Positions 23,491 through 37,800 of a DNA stretch of 64,000 nt are shown piece after piece; the first letter of the stretch is position 1, and each line of letters starts with the position of its first letter. Made by a program: the position numbers and the translations under genes. The DNA is from Mycteria americana (lineage: Eukaryota > Chordata > Aves > Ciconiiformes > Ciconiidae). The stretch covers positions 36,202,316 to 36,266,315 of the forward strand of contig NC_134372.1 in the NCBI RefSeq assembly GCF_035582795.1, given 5' to 3'. Under the pieces are notes generated by a model. It was not told the origin of the DNA and did no database searches. It saw nothing but the letters and a program-made list of their open reading frames with translations.

Positions 23491-26400
23491 TACTCGTACA
23501 GTTCATCTGCGCAGGATGTTTTTGCTGAGTCTAGCTTGCAGATGTAAACAGAGGAGATTGCATTGAGTTAAAAGGAGCAAAAGAAGCAAGTTCTCATTCC
23601 ACCTCTCACTTGTGACCTCCACAAGGCTAATGTACACCCAGAGGCTGAGCAACAGTTACAGGCAAGTTTTGAGTGGTGCCTCCTGCTGAAACTGGGAGGA
23701 TCTCTACATTTCTGGAAAATGACCAGAAAATGGGTGGGAAAAGGTCCCACAGTTTGGGAGCCTGTTGTGCAACACGGCCCGGGTTTAGCTTTCCTTTCCA
23801 AGCACCTTTCAGCCCTTACCATCAGGCACAAGATGATGTGGAAGGAGACTGATGTGGGATCCCAAGACCTATGTGCCTGTCCCTGGGTGAGGTTTGCAGC
23901 CCAGGAGCAGGGCATGGGAAGTGTGGTGCTGTTATGTATGCAGCTTACTGAGGTTGGGTACTCTGGATTTATTTTTTAAGTTGCAATATATTTTTAGGAC
24001 TCACCTAAAATGGAAAGACCTGAGAATAACAGAAACAGTCAGGTGAAGCAGTACTGTGGGGATCTGGTGCTATGGGAATGGCTCCTGCCACCCCGGGTCA
24101 TGGCACAACGTGCACCAAACCTGCACTTGTTTCCACAAAATGAAGTTATTGGTGACTATGTAAAATAACCTTCCTAAATGCTTTTCCATCTGACTCCAGC
24201 TTCTCTAGGTAATTCACCCCTGAGGTGAATACTTGGGTCAGAGTTAAATACAGCTGCTTTGGGATTTTGTGGGTATGAAAACAGACTAATTTGGTACATA
24301 AGTCATTTTTAGTGCACTAATTTCCTGTTTTACATGCAGAAATGGTCCATAAATGGCACAAAAATCTTCAGGAAACTAAGCCTAAAGCATCTTGTTCTGA
24401 TAGACTGAATGCTGGAGTCTTCCTTAAGAGCATATTATATGGAAACTCTTGGTGCTTCACTTCTTACTAGAGACCAGCAAATCTTTATCAGTTTATAGCT
24501 CTGCATAGGTTATTAGTTGTGTCTCAGGCTTGTATAGCTCTGTTTTTCTTCATTAATATAAGGCTTTTATCCTTTCAATTTTTTTTAAGAGCTCCAAGTC
24601 CACAGCTGAAGATCTGAAGTCTTTCTTCATTAAAATGGACAACAACAAAAACAGTGTGCAAATGAGATATTTAGGGGAATGGAGCAGGAGCGGCTGTGTC
24701 TGGAGCCAGCGGCTCTGGGGTGGCTCTCCTGCAGTGTCCCCAGGGGCTGCTGCTTCAGCATCTCCTCCTCGGCCCTGACGATGCTCGCCCCAGGCAGGCA
24801 CTTGGCTCTGCAGAAAGGTGAGGTGCTGCCCCGCAGTGCACCCGTGCCCCAGCCGCCCTCCTCTGCCACCAAAAATACAGTTTGAACCCACAGCAAGGGT
24901 TCTTTTCTCTGAATTACTGTTGCATTGGCAATAATGATTGATAGCATTTGTCCTTGTGTAGTGTTGTCCCACATACAGGAGCAAAGCTTGAGTTAATGAC
25001 ATAACTAGAGTTTGCTGGGTGCACTCTGGACAGGAGTGAATGTGCCAGACCTTAAGCCCCTCTCTCCTCTCCTCCAGGCCCTGGATGGAAATGCAGCAGT
25101 CTAGGTTCAAATCTAGTGAGTCACCTTGTCTTGAGGGCTCAGTCTAAACTTCATACCTACAGCTCAGGGTTTCCATTAGCTGTGGGAAGTCGTTGCCTTG
25201 AACCAAGACCCAGGAGGGAGGGATAGACTGTCCTGGGGGAAAGGTGTTGAAGGCTGGAAAACTTGTGGAAATTCTGAAGAGCAGCCGAGTCTGTAAGAAA
25301 AACTTTAGTGTAAAGTTTGCTTCTAGTTGCTGGTGAGTTATCAGCACAGGCAAGCCCTTGGCAGAGGCCTGGGTTAGGATTTCACATGGTGAGAGAAGCA
25401 GCCTCCTTGGAGAGGTGCTGGCTCACCCTTTGGGTTGCACCCCCTTCCTCTCACCTCCCACTTCTTGGCTGTGCATCGCTCTGCGCTTTCCCTGCCCGTT
25501 GCTTAAGTTTTCAGAGGTGTTTTACAATAGTCTGCGGTATTGATCGTGATATGAAGCAGTTGCTGTATTGATGGGATCCTGAGGGGAGCACCAGCAAGGT
25601 GCAGGTGTGGAGTTTGGGGGCTGGCTCACGCACCATGTGGGCAGAGCAGCAGTGAGTCCGCAGCAGACTTGGCGTGCCCAATTTATGGCCATTTACATGT
25701 GAAATTGCTCTGATCTAATTTGCATATGCAGTCATAGTAATTGTGGGCCAATTAAACTTGTAGTTCACAAAATCTGGGCCTGAAACCTTTACAATTCTTA
25801 TGAACATACTAATCTGAGTGTATATGTCACTTCATCAAATTCATGAAACCATAAATTGTTCCTGTCTGGCATCACCAGCTGCACGCGGGAGTCACTGGGG
25901 CTGGGCTGAAGGAGCCATCGGCCCCATGCAGTGACTGGGGAAGATATTTTTAATGAGCTCTTCCCTATTCAAGGATTGAATCAGAGCTGTTAGGATGTCA
26001 GTGTAAGATTCATTGCAATATCTGTGGGAGATTTATCTTTACTCTTCCATTTTTAAAAAAATGTTGTTGTCCTGGAGGAGTTGTTACAATGTCAATAAAT
26101 GTGTCGTCTACATTGTTAGTGCAAATGCAGTTATAAAATGTCAGATTTGTCTCAAGTTTTTTATTTCTACCTTACCATTGAGGAATAGAAGTGGCTTCAA
26201 AACGGGTGGTGTGACGGGCTCGTGGGTGGGGAGTGAGCGAGCCTCTGGAGACCCCATTTCCCTGCTGCGGCTTGGGCAATGGGGTGTTTTAGGTTTCCAG
26301 CCTCAGGATGGGGATGTGAGGGAGTGTGGAGGTGGTTTCCCTGGGCAAGTGGGCAAGGTGCTGTATTGGTCCCCTCCCTGGCATGGCACCATCCCACCAG

Positions 26401-27810
26401 CTGCTCCCAGGAGCTGCCTCCTCCCCAGCTGGAAGCATCTGTAAGGACGCAGAGAGGGTCTGACCCCTCAGAGCAGACTTTAAAAATTTAGTCTGTGTCT
26501 ACCCAGCTTTAATCCTCTTCTTGACCTGGTGAGGCACAGGCTCAATACCTTATCCAGCCTTCTCAGGACACTTACCGTACCACCTACGTACACTCCACCT
26601 ACCCCTTTACGCAGTTCAACTTCTCAGGCGCATCCTGCTAATTTACTAGTGCATCTCTGAATAGCTGGTGTTGGAGCAAGGCTTTATCATAGCCAGATGC
26701 TGTTGACGACTTGAGGTTTGGCTTTTCTTCAGTGAGAAGAGCTCTAGCTATTGAAGCACTGAGTCTGGGGCTGGCTATCGCAGAGCCAGATGGTTTTGTT
26801 CCAAATGTTTAAAATCTATAAATCTTTAATCTATAAATTCTGTTGTCACTATGAAAATGATAGGTTAAACTTTGCAATCCTCACAGATAGTTACCCTCTG
26901 AGTAGATATCATCAAAGATTAAAAAGTCATTATTTCTTGGCTTTTTATATATTTTTCCTTCTTTGTCATTTTTGTGTAAGTTCCTACAGGGGAAAAAAAG
27001 TTATTCTAAGCTCTATGTTGAAGAACATCAGAAATCAGCTTTCTCTGAACTGGATTTGAAAGAATTTTTTCCAATCTATTGCTCCTCTTCGGTCTAGCTG
27101 CAACGTTGAAGGCCTTGGTGTATTTGTGATATTTGTTATTTATATTCCAGCCAACTGCAGATTTTATTCTCTCAATGATATTTTACACATTTTGCAGAAA
27201 AGTAGTTACTCACTTCACTTTTACCTTTGTATTTCTGTTTTTAGGCCTGTAAGCAGCAATATTTTTCTTCCCTCTTAAATCTTAGTGGTAGGGGCTTTGG
27301 CGTGGTGGCTTATTGCCTGTGGCTGGCTGACTGAGGTTTAAGGGCACTGTGCTATGCCCATCTGTCACCTACATCATTTTTGCAGAACAATACAGCTTAA
27401 CCTTGCAGAAGTCAAGTTTCTGCTCAGACTTGCTATGCTGAGAGGCTTGTGGGGGATGACACGATGGTCTGTCTGCCCTGCTGAAGGGCTGAGCTGCAAA
27501 CTGCTGATATTGGGATGTGCGATATGGATAAGGAGCTTGTGGTTTTCCCTGCCAACACTGTGCTGCCCTGTCTGCTTGGTTTTACCTGGTCTGTGCCAGT
27601 AAGTGTGTGGTGCCTTGTACCAGTGGGATGGTCCCTTCTGCAGGGATGGTCCAGCTATGTACCATAGGCTGAGGGAATGTACCTCTGGCTGAAGAACACA
27701 ACTGAGAGCCAGGAAACCAGATGCTTTTAAAGCAATCTCAATGTCTTGCAACAAATTTTATACCTGATCAGTTATGGATTTGGGAGATGATAAATATACC
27801 TGAGGTATAT
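23491..27810. other. Intergenic, no gene recognised
   Basis: Mixed DNA without a supportable gene. A 185-codon reverse frame at 24,553-25,110 has no recognisable domain. A GGTTCAAATC near 25,109 looks like a tRNA T-arm but lies in what may be a short MIR remnant. Confidence 0.5.
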
Positions 27811-28050
27811 TTAGATGGTAGACTTAGATTAGATATATAAGGAAGAAATTCTTCACTATGTGGGTGGTGAGGCAGTGGAACAGGTTGCCCAGAGAAGGTG
27901 TGGATGCCCCATCCCTGGAAGTGTTCAAGGCCAGGCTGGATGGGGCTTTGAGCAACCTGGCCTAGTGGAAGGTGTCCCTGCCCATGGCAGGGGGGTTGGA
28001 ACTAGATGATCTTTAAGGTCCTTTCTAACCCAAACCATTCTATGATTCTG
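27811..28050 (+). mobile_element. CR1 LINE 3' fragment
   Basis: 5'-truncated copy of a CR1 retrotransposon. It includes the typical TTCTTCACTATG...GGTGGTGAGGCA segment, the CCCTGGAAGTGTTCAAGGCC block, the TTGGAACTAGATGATCTTTA block and the CCATTCTATGATTCTG terminus, in sense on the + strand. Only the end of the ORF2/3' UTR region is present, the usual fate of CR1 insertions in birds. The sequence is close to the avian consensus as I know it, so it is younger than the MIR-like fragments around it. Confidence 0.95.
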
Positions 28051-31000
28051 ACACCTTTTTGAAAACAGAAATACTGGCTTTGGAGGTTGCTGGGGGAGCC
28101 TGGAGTAGGTGGACTTGCAGATCTGACGTAGATGCTTAGTCAAGGGAAGAAAGATTTGTTAGCCTGCACAAGTCCAAATCTTCTCCCAATGTCAAACCAC
28201 ATTTTTGTGTGCACCTGAACTATCTACTGCTCAGTGACTGCTGCAGGTAGCCTGGGGCTGATCAGCACCTCAGGGACCTAATGCTGGGCTCCAAAATACG
28301 GGAGTGAAACAATTACAGGCTACTCTAAAAGTCCGAGCCTGAGAACCTAGCTGCAGTCATAAAACGAGTCTGGGCTCTCTTATTCTACCACCAAACAATT
28401 GCTTTACTTCTCATTGTATGAAGTTACATTTTTGGCTACCTAGCAGCATACAGTATTTTGAATACACACAGACACATGCGCTGAACTGTAGCCAGGGATG
28501 TGCCTGTTTTTCCCAAGTGTGCTGCTGGGGCAGGGTCAGGCCCTGCTCCTGTGCCCATGCTGCCTGTCCAGGTCGTACCATCCACGGAGAGGAATACTTG
28601 CCCAGTTTAACCAACCTCTCAAGGCAACTGCTTGCAATGAGCTCTTGACGCTAGTGTTTTGCTCCAGCATAACTTTAAAATTGTTAGGGACAAAGCTTTC
28701 AATGTATTTGCCTGAGTTTATGCAAATTTATTAAAATTAATGCAAATTGCAATCTATTGATTTTTTTAAATGATATTGGCAGGCATGAGTGAGGCAGAAA
28801 GACACTACCCTGATTTTTCACTATCTTGCATCTTTTCAAGCACTTTACTCTTGTGCACAGTGAACAGAAGTGACTGAAACTGTTTTATGCTCACTTCATA
28901 GAGGCCAGAAAGCTGAACACACAGCGTAGATAAATTGAGCCCGAATTCATTAACCGTTTTGAAAATAAAGAGGATTACTGTCACCAGATCCATGTATCGG
29001 TGAACAGAAAACACATGTGGAGAGGAGCAGTTTGTGCTCAATGTGTGAGAACCAGAACAGCAGTAACTTGTGCATGCTGGCAGGAGCGAGCTTGGGAAAA
29101 ATCCCAGGAGGGGAGCAGGCATCAGGTGGGGAGGCTTCCGCAGAGGTGCAGAGAGCCAGCCGCTAAGGCAGCAGTCACGGGGGGTGGATTTGGGGAGACC
29201 TGTGTGCTGGGAATGCTAGCAGCTTGTTGCAAGGCTGGGAGCAGTGGTGAGGCAAGCTGCTGCCGGAGGCAATGGGTAAAGGCAGCCTGCTGAGTTGCCC
29301 AAAACTGGGGATGGGCATCTGAACCAGACTAAAAGCAGCGGGCAAGCCCGGGGATGCAGGGGCTGTGCACCCCAAAGCTCTGCTCCTCCTTGGCTTGTGC
29401 AGGGGGAGGAGATGTGGTCCTGGCCCCCAGCTGCAGCTGGTAGCAAATGACTTGGTAGTTTATTTTTTAATTCCTTTTTAGTTTATAATAACTGGGCTAA
29501 ACCGTGGATACTGCATCTCCTCTGTGTCGTTTGTTTTGAAGTCTTTGCTATAGAGTAATAGTGTCTATCAATCCCACATGGTTTTTATTTACACGAGTTT
29601 GTTAAAGGATACACAGAAAAGGTGACTCTTGATATTGTATATAGGATCGGCAGGTTGGGCAGGCGCTGGCGCGGGAGCGATTGCTGCCATGACTTAGCTG
29701 CATGCTGAAGGGCATCAGCCCTGTGCTTTGCTGGTGGGTCAGTACACAGGGACATGCTTAAAGCTATTTATAATTTAACTGCGGTTTCTTTCTGTTTGTT
29801 TGAAAAATGGTCCTGTGTTTTCTTTGTAAGGTGGAAGGAGTTTCCTTTGCAGTTGGTTTGAAGCTGAGGGCTGGAAGGCTTGGGGAGGTACAGAGCAACC
29901 CAGCCTCTCGTGAGGGTCCTCTTGAAAGCGGCAGTGAGAAGCCAGGCAAGCGTGGGAGGTCGCTGGCAGAGGCCGTCCAGCAAAAACCTGCACAGCCGGA
30001 GCAGCTTCAGGGCTAACGCTGTGCCCAGAGGCTGAGCTCGGCGTCCGGTGTCGGAGGGATGCAGCTTTCTGTGACTTTCCCGTTGTTATGTGGTGCCTCT
30101 CACCTTGACACCCGGTCAAGTCCAGCTTCTGCCAGGCATGGCTGGGGACTGCTGGCCAGATGATAGGAGCTTGGCAACCTATGCAAGTGTTGCAATTTTA
30201 ATACGTTCCTTGATGGATAAATACCCACATTACAACTTGAATTTTTTTTCTTTTTGAAGTCCTCATAGCAAGGCTTCAGGGGGAATGGGCACAGAAGTCA
30301 ACCCTCTTTCATCTGGGGAATTGCCTTTCAACATCAGGGGCACTAGGGGAAAGGGAGGCTTGCCCTCTTTCCAGGCTGCACAGACTCCTGTCCAGGAGTT
30401 TCCATCATCATTAAACTTCTGTGGCAAGCTGAACTCAAACATTGGAGGGGGGAAAGCATGGGAAGCATGTTTGGCGTCCTCAGTGTTACAGATAACTGCC
30501 AGACATGGTGAAAATAACGTGATGAAGACAAATTGATGACCTCTATTGGAAATGTTAATGGAACGTTTCTGTTAGAAGGGAATTACATGGTCATGTTTGT
30601 ATGGCTTTTCATAGGAAAATATTTCATACTAATTGGCTACAGTACAAATCTTAGGATAGAAAATGCCTCCTCATGTCTTCTTCTATATAGAAACCAACGA
30701 GGTAGAGCAAATTTGTTGCTAACCTGCAGCTTATATAGTATTTCATTTATTGGAGAGTCTAGTTAAATCCTAAACCTGCTGTTATATACCCATTTATGGA
30801 GCAAACACTCGATGCTCTTCTACTGGTTTAATATACTATTTGCTTAATGGGCCATTGACATAATCATTTGATATAGATCCCAGTCATACCACGTTACCAA
30901 GCCATGATATATTAATATAGCCACGTATTAATGGTGGAGGGCAAGCATGTTATATTATTATCCATGACCAATTAGTTTCTGTCTATCTTAGGGACACAGT

Positions 31001-32882
31001 TGTCTAGGTGTTAGTCTTTACGGGCCTGATTTTTAGAAGTCTGAGTACTCCTAGCTTCCACTGCAGTGAATTGTGTTTCTTGATGGATCCATTATTCAGG
31101 GTTACTCGTAGCCCTCTGTCTAATATAATCTGTGAGCATGTCACTGTAATTGTATATTTCCCCTTGCAGTTGGAGATTTTTATGTTTAATTACTGTTAAC
31201 TGTTTTCTTCCAATGGATAATCAAACAAGGCTTTTCTTTCCCTTTTTAGCTTTCTACTTGATCAATCAGAAGATGGCCTATAAAGTCAGAAGGGACTGCT
31301 TATGTCAGGAAAGCATGACGCTTTGCAGAGTTTCATTAATATAGATACATTTAGTTGCTCACAAACAGGGTTATTGTGCTAGTTACGATATCTAGTGTAG
31401 AACTGTACAGCAGCAAATATCATCTCGCCTCTTCTGTGTTTCACCCCCCTCATGCTCAGATTATTAATAACAATATGAAAATATGAGGGACCAGCATGCA
31501 GATTCTGCTCTTTGTGGGATGCCTGCAGAATTAAGTGATCATTATAAATAGGAGGCGAAATTGGCATTTTATCTGTCTCATATGCTGTAATTAAGTAGCT
31601 GATTTCTTCCTGATGTGGCAGCAATACTGGCTATAGAGAGAAGGAGAAAGGGTAATAGTCTTGATCAGTTCTGGGAGGCTGCCTTACGCAGAAAAATAAA
31701 GATATGAAGTATGGAAAGTGTAGGTGACAAGGGAACAGAAGAGTCAATTATAAGGACTAAAGAGGTTTGATTTGCAGAGAGATTGAAAAGGACGGGATGT
31801 TGAAATGTTTGGGTGGAAGAAAAAAGGGTGGGACATTGCGGATGCGCAGAGCACTGGAGGCAGCGTGCATGAGCCACAGGGAGGACAGTGCCGGAGGGGA
31901 GGAGAAAGGAGCTCAGATGCATGAGGAGCTCAGCCGGCGGTTTTGGAGTAGCTATCTTTAATATTCTGGACTGGTTTTGACATAAAAATTCAAATGCAAA
32001 AATAAAGGAACAGACTTCTTGAAGAAAAGCAGGCAAATTTTCTTGGTAGCTGCTGAACCATTACCACAGAAATCACCTGCTCTGATGGTGATGCTTACAG
32101 GGAGCACACAGGCTGCTCTGTGTAGCAGTCCCACGCGTAGCCTGGGTGATGAGAGGCACCTCCTGTGACTTTTCTGCAGTGTGAAGACTGTCCTACGTTC
32201 CCTGCTAAAGTCCTGGCTGTTTTCCCTAGGGTTTAATGGGGACTCATAAGAGCATCTTTCAAAGAGGCTCTGCTAAGCATCCTAAATTGTGTACTCGGAT
32301 AATGTCGTGTAGATGTACATGTTTCACGCTTGCTAATTCAGAGAGCGCTATTCATGCTGTGCACTGGATAATGTAAAATCCTGTAGAAAGTGTAATATGG
32401 GAGAATATAATTAAAACTATATGATGTGGCTGCACCAAGTAACCGAACTGAGGTCTTGAAGGAAACCTCAACTTTGCCAGTTTTTAACTTTCTGTACTTG
32501 ATTTTCGTAGCACTATCATTTATTTAATGTTGGTGTTTGTAAATAACTTCCTAAGCTTTTTAGATGGAGGAAATACCCCCTCCCTTCCTTCCCAAGTTGT
32601 TCTGCGTAGATAATGTCAGAGGAAAATGTATCAAGCAGGATCTGACAGCCTGAGAGAGGCGAGGCTGCTGCAGCTCCATGCTCCCAGGTCCAACCAGCAG
32701 CGAGGCTGAAGATGTATTCCCAGTAGGCACTTGCATACACTACAAATATATATATACATATACACAGCTGGCAACACAGATCAGACATGTATAGAGCGGT
32801 TGCACAAATGCAGGCACCACCAACAGCTTCATCCTGCTCCCCTCTCTGCCTAAGCAGGATGGAGGGCTACTAGTGAGGACCA

Positions 32883-32929
<47 letters not shown>

Positions 32930-33380
32930 TACAGAGAAGGTGCTACAGTAGCTGTGCTCCCCAGTAGCTCCCTTCCTGGGGAGCCCTTAGTTTGGGTTCC
33001 CATCTACCATCCTGCCCACGTGCTCCTCTGGGCTCGTGACGGGCTAACAGCCCAAGGAGTTGCCATTGCAAAGAGGGAGGCTTGGCACCCTTGCTGACTC
33101 ACAGAGGAGATGCTGAGGACTGTCAGCTGCTGCTGTGCTCAGCTCATGGGGCTGGCCAGGGCTGCCAGGAACGCCTGCCCTCTGAGGTTCTTCCCTGTAC
33201 TCCCTGGAGCGGATGGCATCTCCCCTGTTCTCCCCGAACCCTTCAGGGGGTCCTACCTGGCCGCTTCACTCGCAGAGTCCTCCCAGACCTGCTGTGGGAT
33301 GGAGCAAAACAGTCTGAGGCCACCTTCAAGGCTGGGGGAGGAATAAGGATGTGCACGGATTATCCTGCTTGAACTTAGAC
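28051..33380. other. Intergenic, no gene recognised
   Basis: Mixed DNA. The segment at 30,780-31,000 is AT-rich with many TTAAT/ATTAATAT cores and no repeat signature, a candidate conserved element. A (GT)/(AT) microsatellite lies at 32,883-32,932. No coding gene recognised. Confidence 0.5.
32883..32932. repeat. (GT)n(AT)n(AC)n compound microsatellite
   Basis: GT units followed by about 13 AT units, then ACACAC and ATATATAC. The whole tract is close to self-complementary and could extrude a hairpin or cruciform. Confidence 0.95.
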
Positions 33381-34860
33381 AACTGGCAGCCATATGTGTA
33401 AGCAAACAAAGTTTTACTACTTCTCTCTAAAAGAGATCATTTTAAAAGCTTTATTTTCTTGCCAGTTGGCTAAGAAGCGAGCAAGGAACAATAGATTCAA
33501 GCTGAAATAATTTGCATTTATGATGAAGACAAGGAATATCTACCTTGCATTTTCCTAAAAAAGAAAAATTAAACCCCATTTTTAATTAACTGATAAACTA
33601 TTAATCAAATTTTTGCAATGTTAGGTGACACATTATTCATTTAGATAGAATGACTGTGAACTTAAACTAATCAAATCTGATTTGCCCACATATGCTTGAT
33701 TGAAATACATTTTAACTAGCATATACAAAGAGAAAATCTTGGATTTCTTACCTAATCTTCAGAGTATACTGCTGAGTTAATAAGGGCAGTTTTTTTTAAA
33801 TGAGACCACCATTTCTTAATCTGCATATCAAAATCAAGAGCAACTTAATTGCAAAACACATATTCCTGAAATCTAATCATTATACTGCTTTAGGGTATTT
33901 TATTGAAGCATGTTAAATTATGGACAGAATATTAATGATGAAGCTAATCAAACCCAATTAGTCACTTCTAACAATAGTCACATAAATATACAAGTCAGGT
34001 ACTAAAGTACTGTAGGTATGGTTTTAAGTTTTTTTTAATATAAAATTTATGTGGTATATGTGAATTAATACTTGTTATTTTTAATCTAAAAATCTAGGAC
34101 AAGTCATTTCAAAGAAAATTTGATATGCCAGAAGACAATGGGACTTGTCCCTTAGCATTAGAACTGACAGTCCTGATTTTTGAATATATAAAGGCTGTTC
34201 CGACATGAGGTTGGTGGGCACATGGCTAACAGGACAGAAGGGTGGATCTGCCCGGGCTCCCAAATGCGGGAAGATGGACATGCACGTGCAGTTTTCTCTC
34301 CCGCTTGCGTTGATTACCATGACCGCACAAACTAGTCATCTGCATGAGCAGTCTAGTCTCATACTGCAACATACAAGATTTGCATATGCTGCTATAATAA
34401 TTGTAGTATATAATAATTACAGATGTATTGTGTCTGCGTTAAAAATCAGCATCCTCCTTTAAGCTCAGATACAGCATCTTGTAGAGATTTAAGCGTAATG
34501 CTTATCTTCATGCTGATTCCATTTGAGTGTACTTTGATATTGATATTTTGGGTGGCTTTCAGTTTGTTTCAGCTTCCTACTTGATAATTATGGGAGGGCA
34601 GCTGTCATCTTACTTTAGGTCTATCTACTCTATCGGAAAAACCCACACAATGCAGGGGTCACAGATGACCTTCTACTGATGTGTCTTTTGAAAGATGATG
34701 TGTTTTGAAAACCTTTTAAATTGCAACTCTTACAGTTCCCATAATTATTCAGGTCACATAAAAGAATGACTTAGCGTATTTATAACCCCTTTTTGCACTT
34801 TCAGATTTAAGGACATGTATTTTCTAATTTGTAGTCATCTAATTTTAAAAAGGGGTATCC
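33381..34860. promoter_or_regulatory. AT-rich candidate conserved non-coding block
   Basis: Long AT-rich stretch with no repeat signature and many potential developmental factor cores: ATTTGCAT-like octamer at 33,511-33,518, TTTTTAATTAACTGATAA, ACTATTAATCAAAT, GCTTGATTGAAAT and AAGCTAATCAAACCC (PBX/MEIS- and HOX-like). Few open frames. It looks like the vertebrate enhancer class, but conservation is untested here. Confidence 0.35.
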
Positions 34861-37800
34861 GTAAATAGTAGGTATGGTTTTAGTGCCAGACAGGGAAGCC
34901 CTGACAGGATTTGCAATGCCGTCGGTGCCAGCGGTTGTGCTGTGTGTCAGGGAACCAAGCAGCGTTTTCCTCCTACAAGCCGTGATTACCGGTGGCTCAG
35001 TCACGTCACTGCTGCGTGGCCCTGCGCAGGGCTGTCACAGGCCAGGTGCGAGGGCTAGCGAGGCTGCTGGGGAAAAAGGACCGGGAAGCCTCCCCCTGCT
35101 AGATTTCAGGGAAATGGGTCTCAGGTGATGAGCAGGGAGAGCTGCTGTCACAGGCAGCAAAGTAGGAGGGGAGGCGGGAAGGGGGGAGAATGGCTTTTGT
35201 ATGGAGCTGTCAGGTATAGCGCGAGGGGCTGGAGCCCCAGATGGGCGCCAGCGAGGGCAGGGGGTGGATTTGGATAACCATCACAGGGCTCTGCGGTAGC
35301 GAGCAGGTCTCTGTGCGAAGGGCTGGCCGGGAGCGGGTCTGTGGAGCTGCGCTTGCCCCGCAGCAGCTGCCTCGGCATCCCCTCCTGCGAGCCATGGCTC
35401 CGGGGACGCTGCATCTGCTGCCGAGGGTGCAACTTGCTTTTCCACGCTGATTCCTTCTCTAATAACAAGATCATATGCAGGTGCTTGTGCTAGTCACCGA
35501 CCAAAACACCCTGGCTCTTGTGTTCAGAAAACAGCTCCATATCAGAGATCCAGGCAGCCCCTCCAGAAGATGCTGAGGGGGGACCAGCCCCTGTCCACCA
35601 ATGACCGTCTTGGCAACAATCACAGCAAGCCCTTGCAAACAGTCTGTATGGACACTGGGATCTGCAAAGGGTTTTCTCAGATCAGTGTAAGATTAGTTGA
35701 AATCCACTTCTATGAAAAGAAAATACTTCAGTGAAACAAAAGCTGCTGTTAGAAGTAGCACTGGAGCTTTAGATTTAGACAAGATTTAAATTTCTACCTA
35801 CTGTGCAATTCTAAATTGGTTTGTCATAAACAGTGCTCATGTCCCCAAAAACAGGCTGAGACAAAGGGCTATCTGAACTGATACATGCTTACTTTTCAAT
35901 GTGAGTATATAGCTTTTTCCAAAAGGAATCAAAAGCTTCTGGCAAGTTTGAAGAGGGAGATGATGACTGATACTGCATTGTAAGTAATCAAATTAAGACT
36001 TCCTCTACGCCTTCATAAACTCTTCTGGAAACCTGCCTATGCTCTAAAGGCCACAGGCTATTTTATTCTATATTTCATTATAAAAAAGAAGATTGAGAAG
36101 TGACTCAATTATAATGTATAAGCACCTTCATGGGAAGAAAATACAGGATACTAGAGAGCTCTCTCACCTAGCAGGGAAATGTGTCAGAAGAACCAATGTC
36201 TCAAAACTGAAGTTCAAATTGGAAATAAAGCAGCTGTTTCAAAGTATCCACTGGAACGCTCTGCCAGGATTCGCAATGGGTTTTCCCTGTCCTGGTGTCT
36301 TCAGACCATTGCAAGATGTCTCTGAATGATATTCTTTCATTATGTAGAAGCTATTAATCAAAGTATAAGTATTAAGCTTAATGCAAGGATATTTTGTAGT
36401 AGTAGCTTTTGCTGTGTAAGTTAGGATAGATGATCTAATAGTCCTTTTTTGCCTTAACATCTCCAGATTTATGTATTGTATTTCCTTGTCCCTGGCAGTT
36501 GAACTTCAACAAATATTTGGTGCTGTCTTGTGAATGCAAGAGGAAACTACTGGTTCCTTGATTTTCCAGGGTTTTGGATGCACAACAAAGCATTGTCCCC
36601 ATCAAAAGAACCCTTGCAATTAAAGAATTTGTATGTATCTCCTCTCATTCCCAAATAATATCTGGTTGCTCCTACATTATTGCTTATTATAATGTTGCTC
36701 CTATTATAATGTTGCTCCTTATTGCTACATTAAGAGTTAATTTTCTCCAAAGTCTGAATTTGTGCAGTATTACAAATGCACTCTGCAGCTCAGTGGTGGC
36801 TGCCTTCAGCCTTGCCTTTGCAAAAGGGACAGCGAGTGCCTGTGCAATCCCTTGGACGAGGGCATGTCTGTCTTGCACAGACGGCCGAGTGTCTGTAGGT
36901 ACGGAACATCTGCCTTGGTGGGAGGGAGCAAATCAGATCATAGTGTACAGCAGTTTGGGGGAAGATCCACTTCAACCATAGCTTACTATAATGTTCTGTA
37001 AGAATAAAATGGGACACTGCTAACTAGTTAAAGCTTATGAGCTGGGTGGTTATTACATCATGCCTGTACTGAAAATAAAAAGAACCTCTGCTGTAGCTAA
37101 ACTACTTCAGCATGGCTGAGTACAGCTCTACGCCTGCTGTGTGACTTTGGACCCAGCAAGCTGCATATAGCGGTATTTGAATTCATCAGTGTTTCAAAAG
37201 AACATTAAAATTTAACAAGTACATTTAACTAAAAAATCTATATCTAAATAGCATGGAGGTAGTGATAAAAAGGAGGTAATTCAGGCTAAGATACTGCATT
37301 AACTTCCCTGTGAATGGCCCTTTCAGACAGTGCGGAGCCGGGTTGAAGTCACTGAACTAATGCCAGTTTCTCTACTCAGAGCCTGTGGAGCCTGTGCCTC
37401 GGTTTAGAGGGGTGTCATAGCCTCCTCTTTGGCTTTAACATGATCTTTTTTTGACAAATAAGGTTAAAAACCCCCAAAAACACAAACCCCACCCCCCGCT
37501 TCTTAGGGTACTGAATTCTTTGCTAGTAATACAAAGGTATTTTGCTACTAGAATAATCTTTCTGGAAAGCTTTTTTTCCACCCCAACAGGTCCATTGAAC
37601 CTGGGCAACAGCATGACCAACCCATGTATTACTCCAACTTTACCAGTGACTTTATTAAGGTTAGTTTCTATCTCTGTAATAAGTGAACTTTGTGTAACTT
37701 AGGTGGGGTACAAGTTCTGAAATATTAGAAAAATATTAACTCCATGTAACTTTGCATGATTCCTTAAGTGTCTGCTGCAACAAGAATGACAGTCTGTCCA

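Noticed and set aside
24553..25110. 185-codon reverse open frame
   Set aside because: No known domain and mixed composition. Part overlaps what looks like a short MIR remnant near 25.1 kb.
25075..25140. tRNA-like T-arm (GGTTCAAATC with CTAG/CTAG stem)
   Set aside because: No acceptor stem, D-arm or anticodon arm fits around it. The motif also occurs in MIR SINEs, which are tRNA-derived, and the flanks resemble a MIR remnant.
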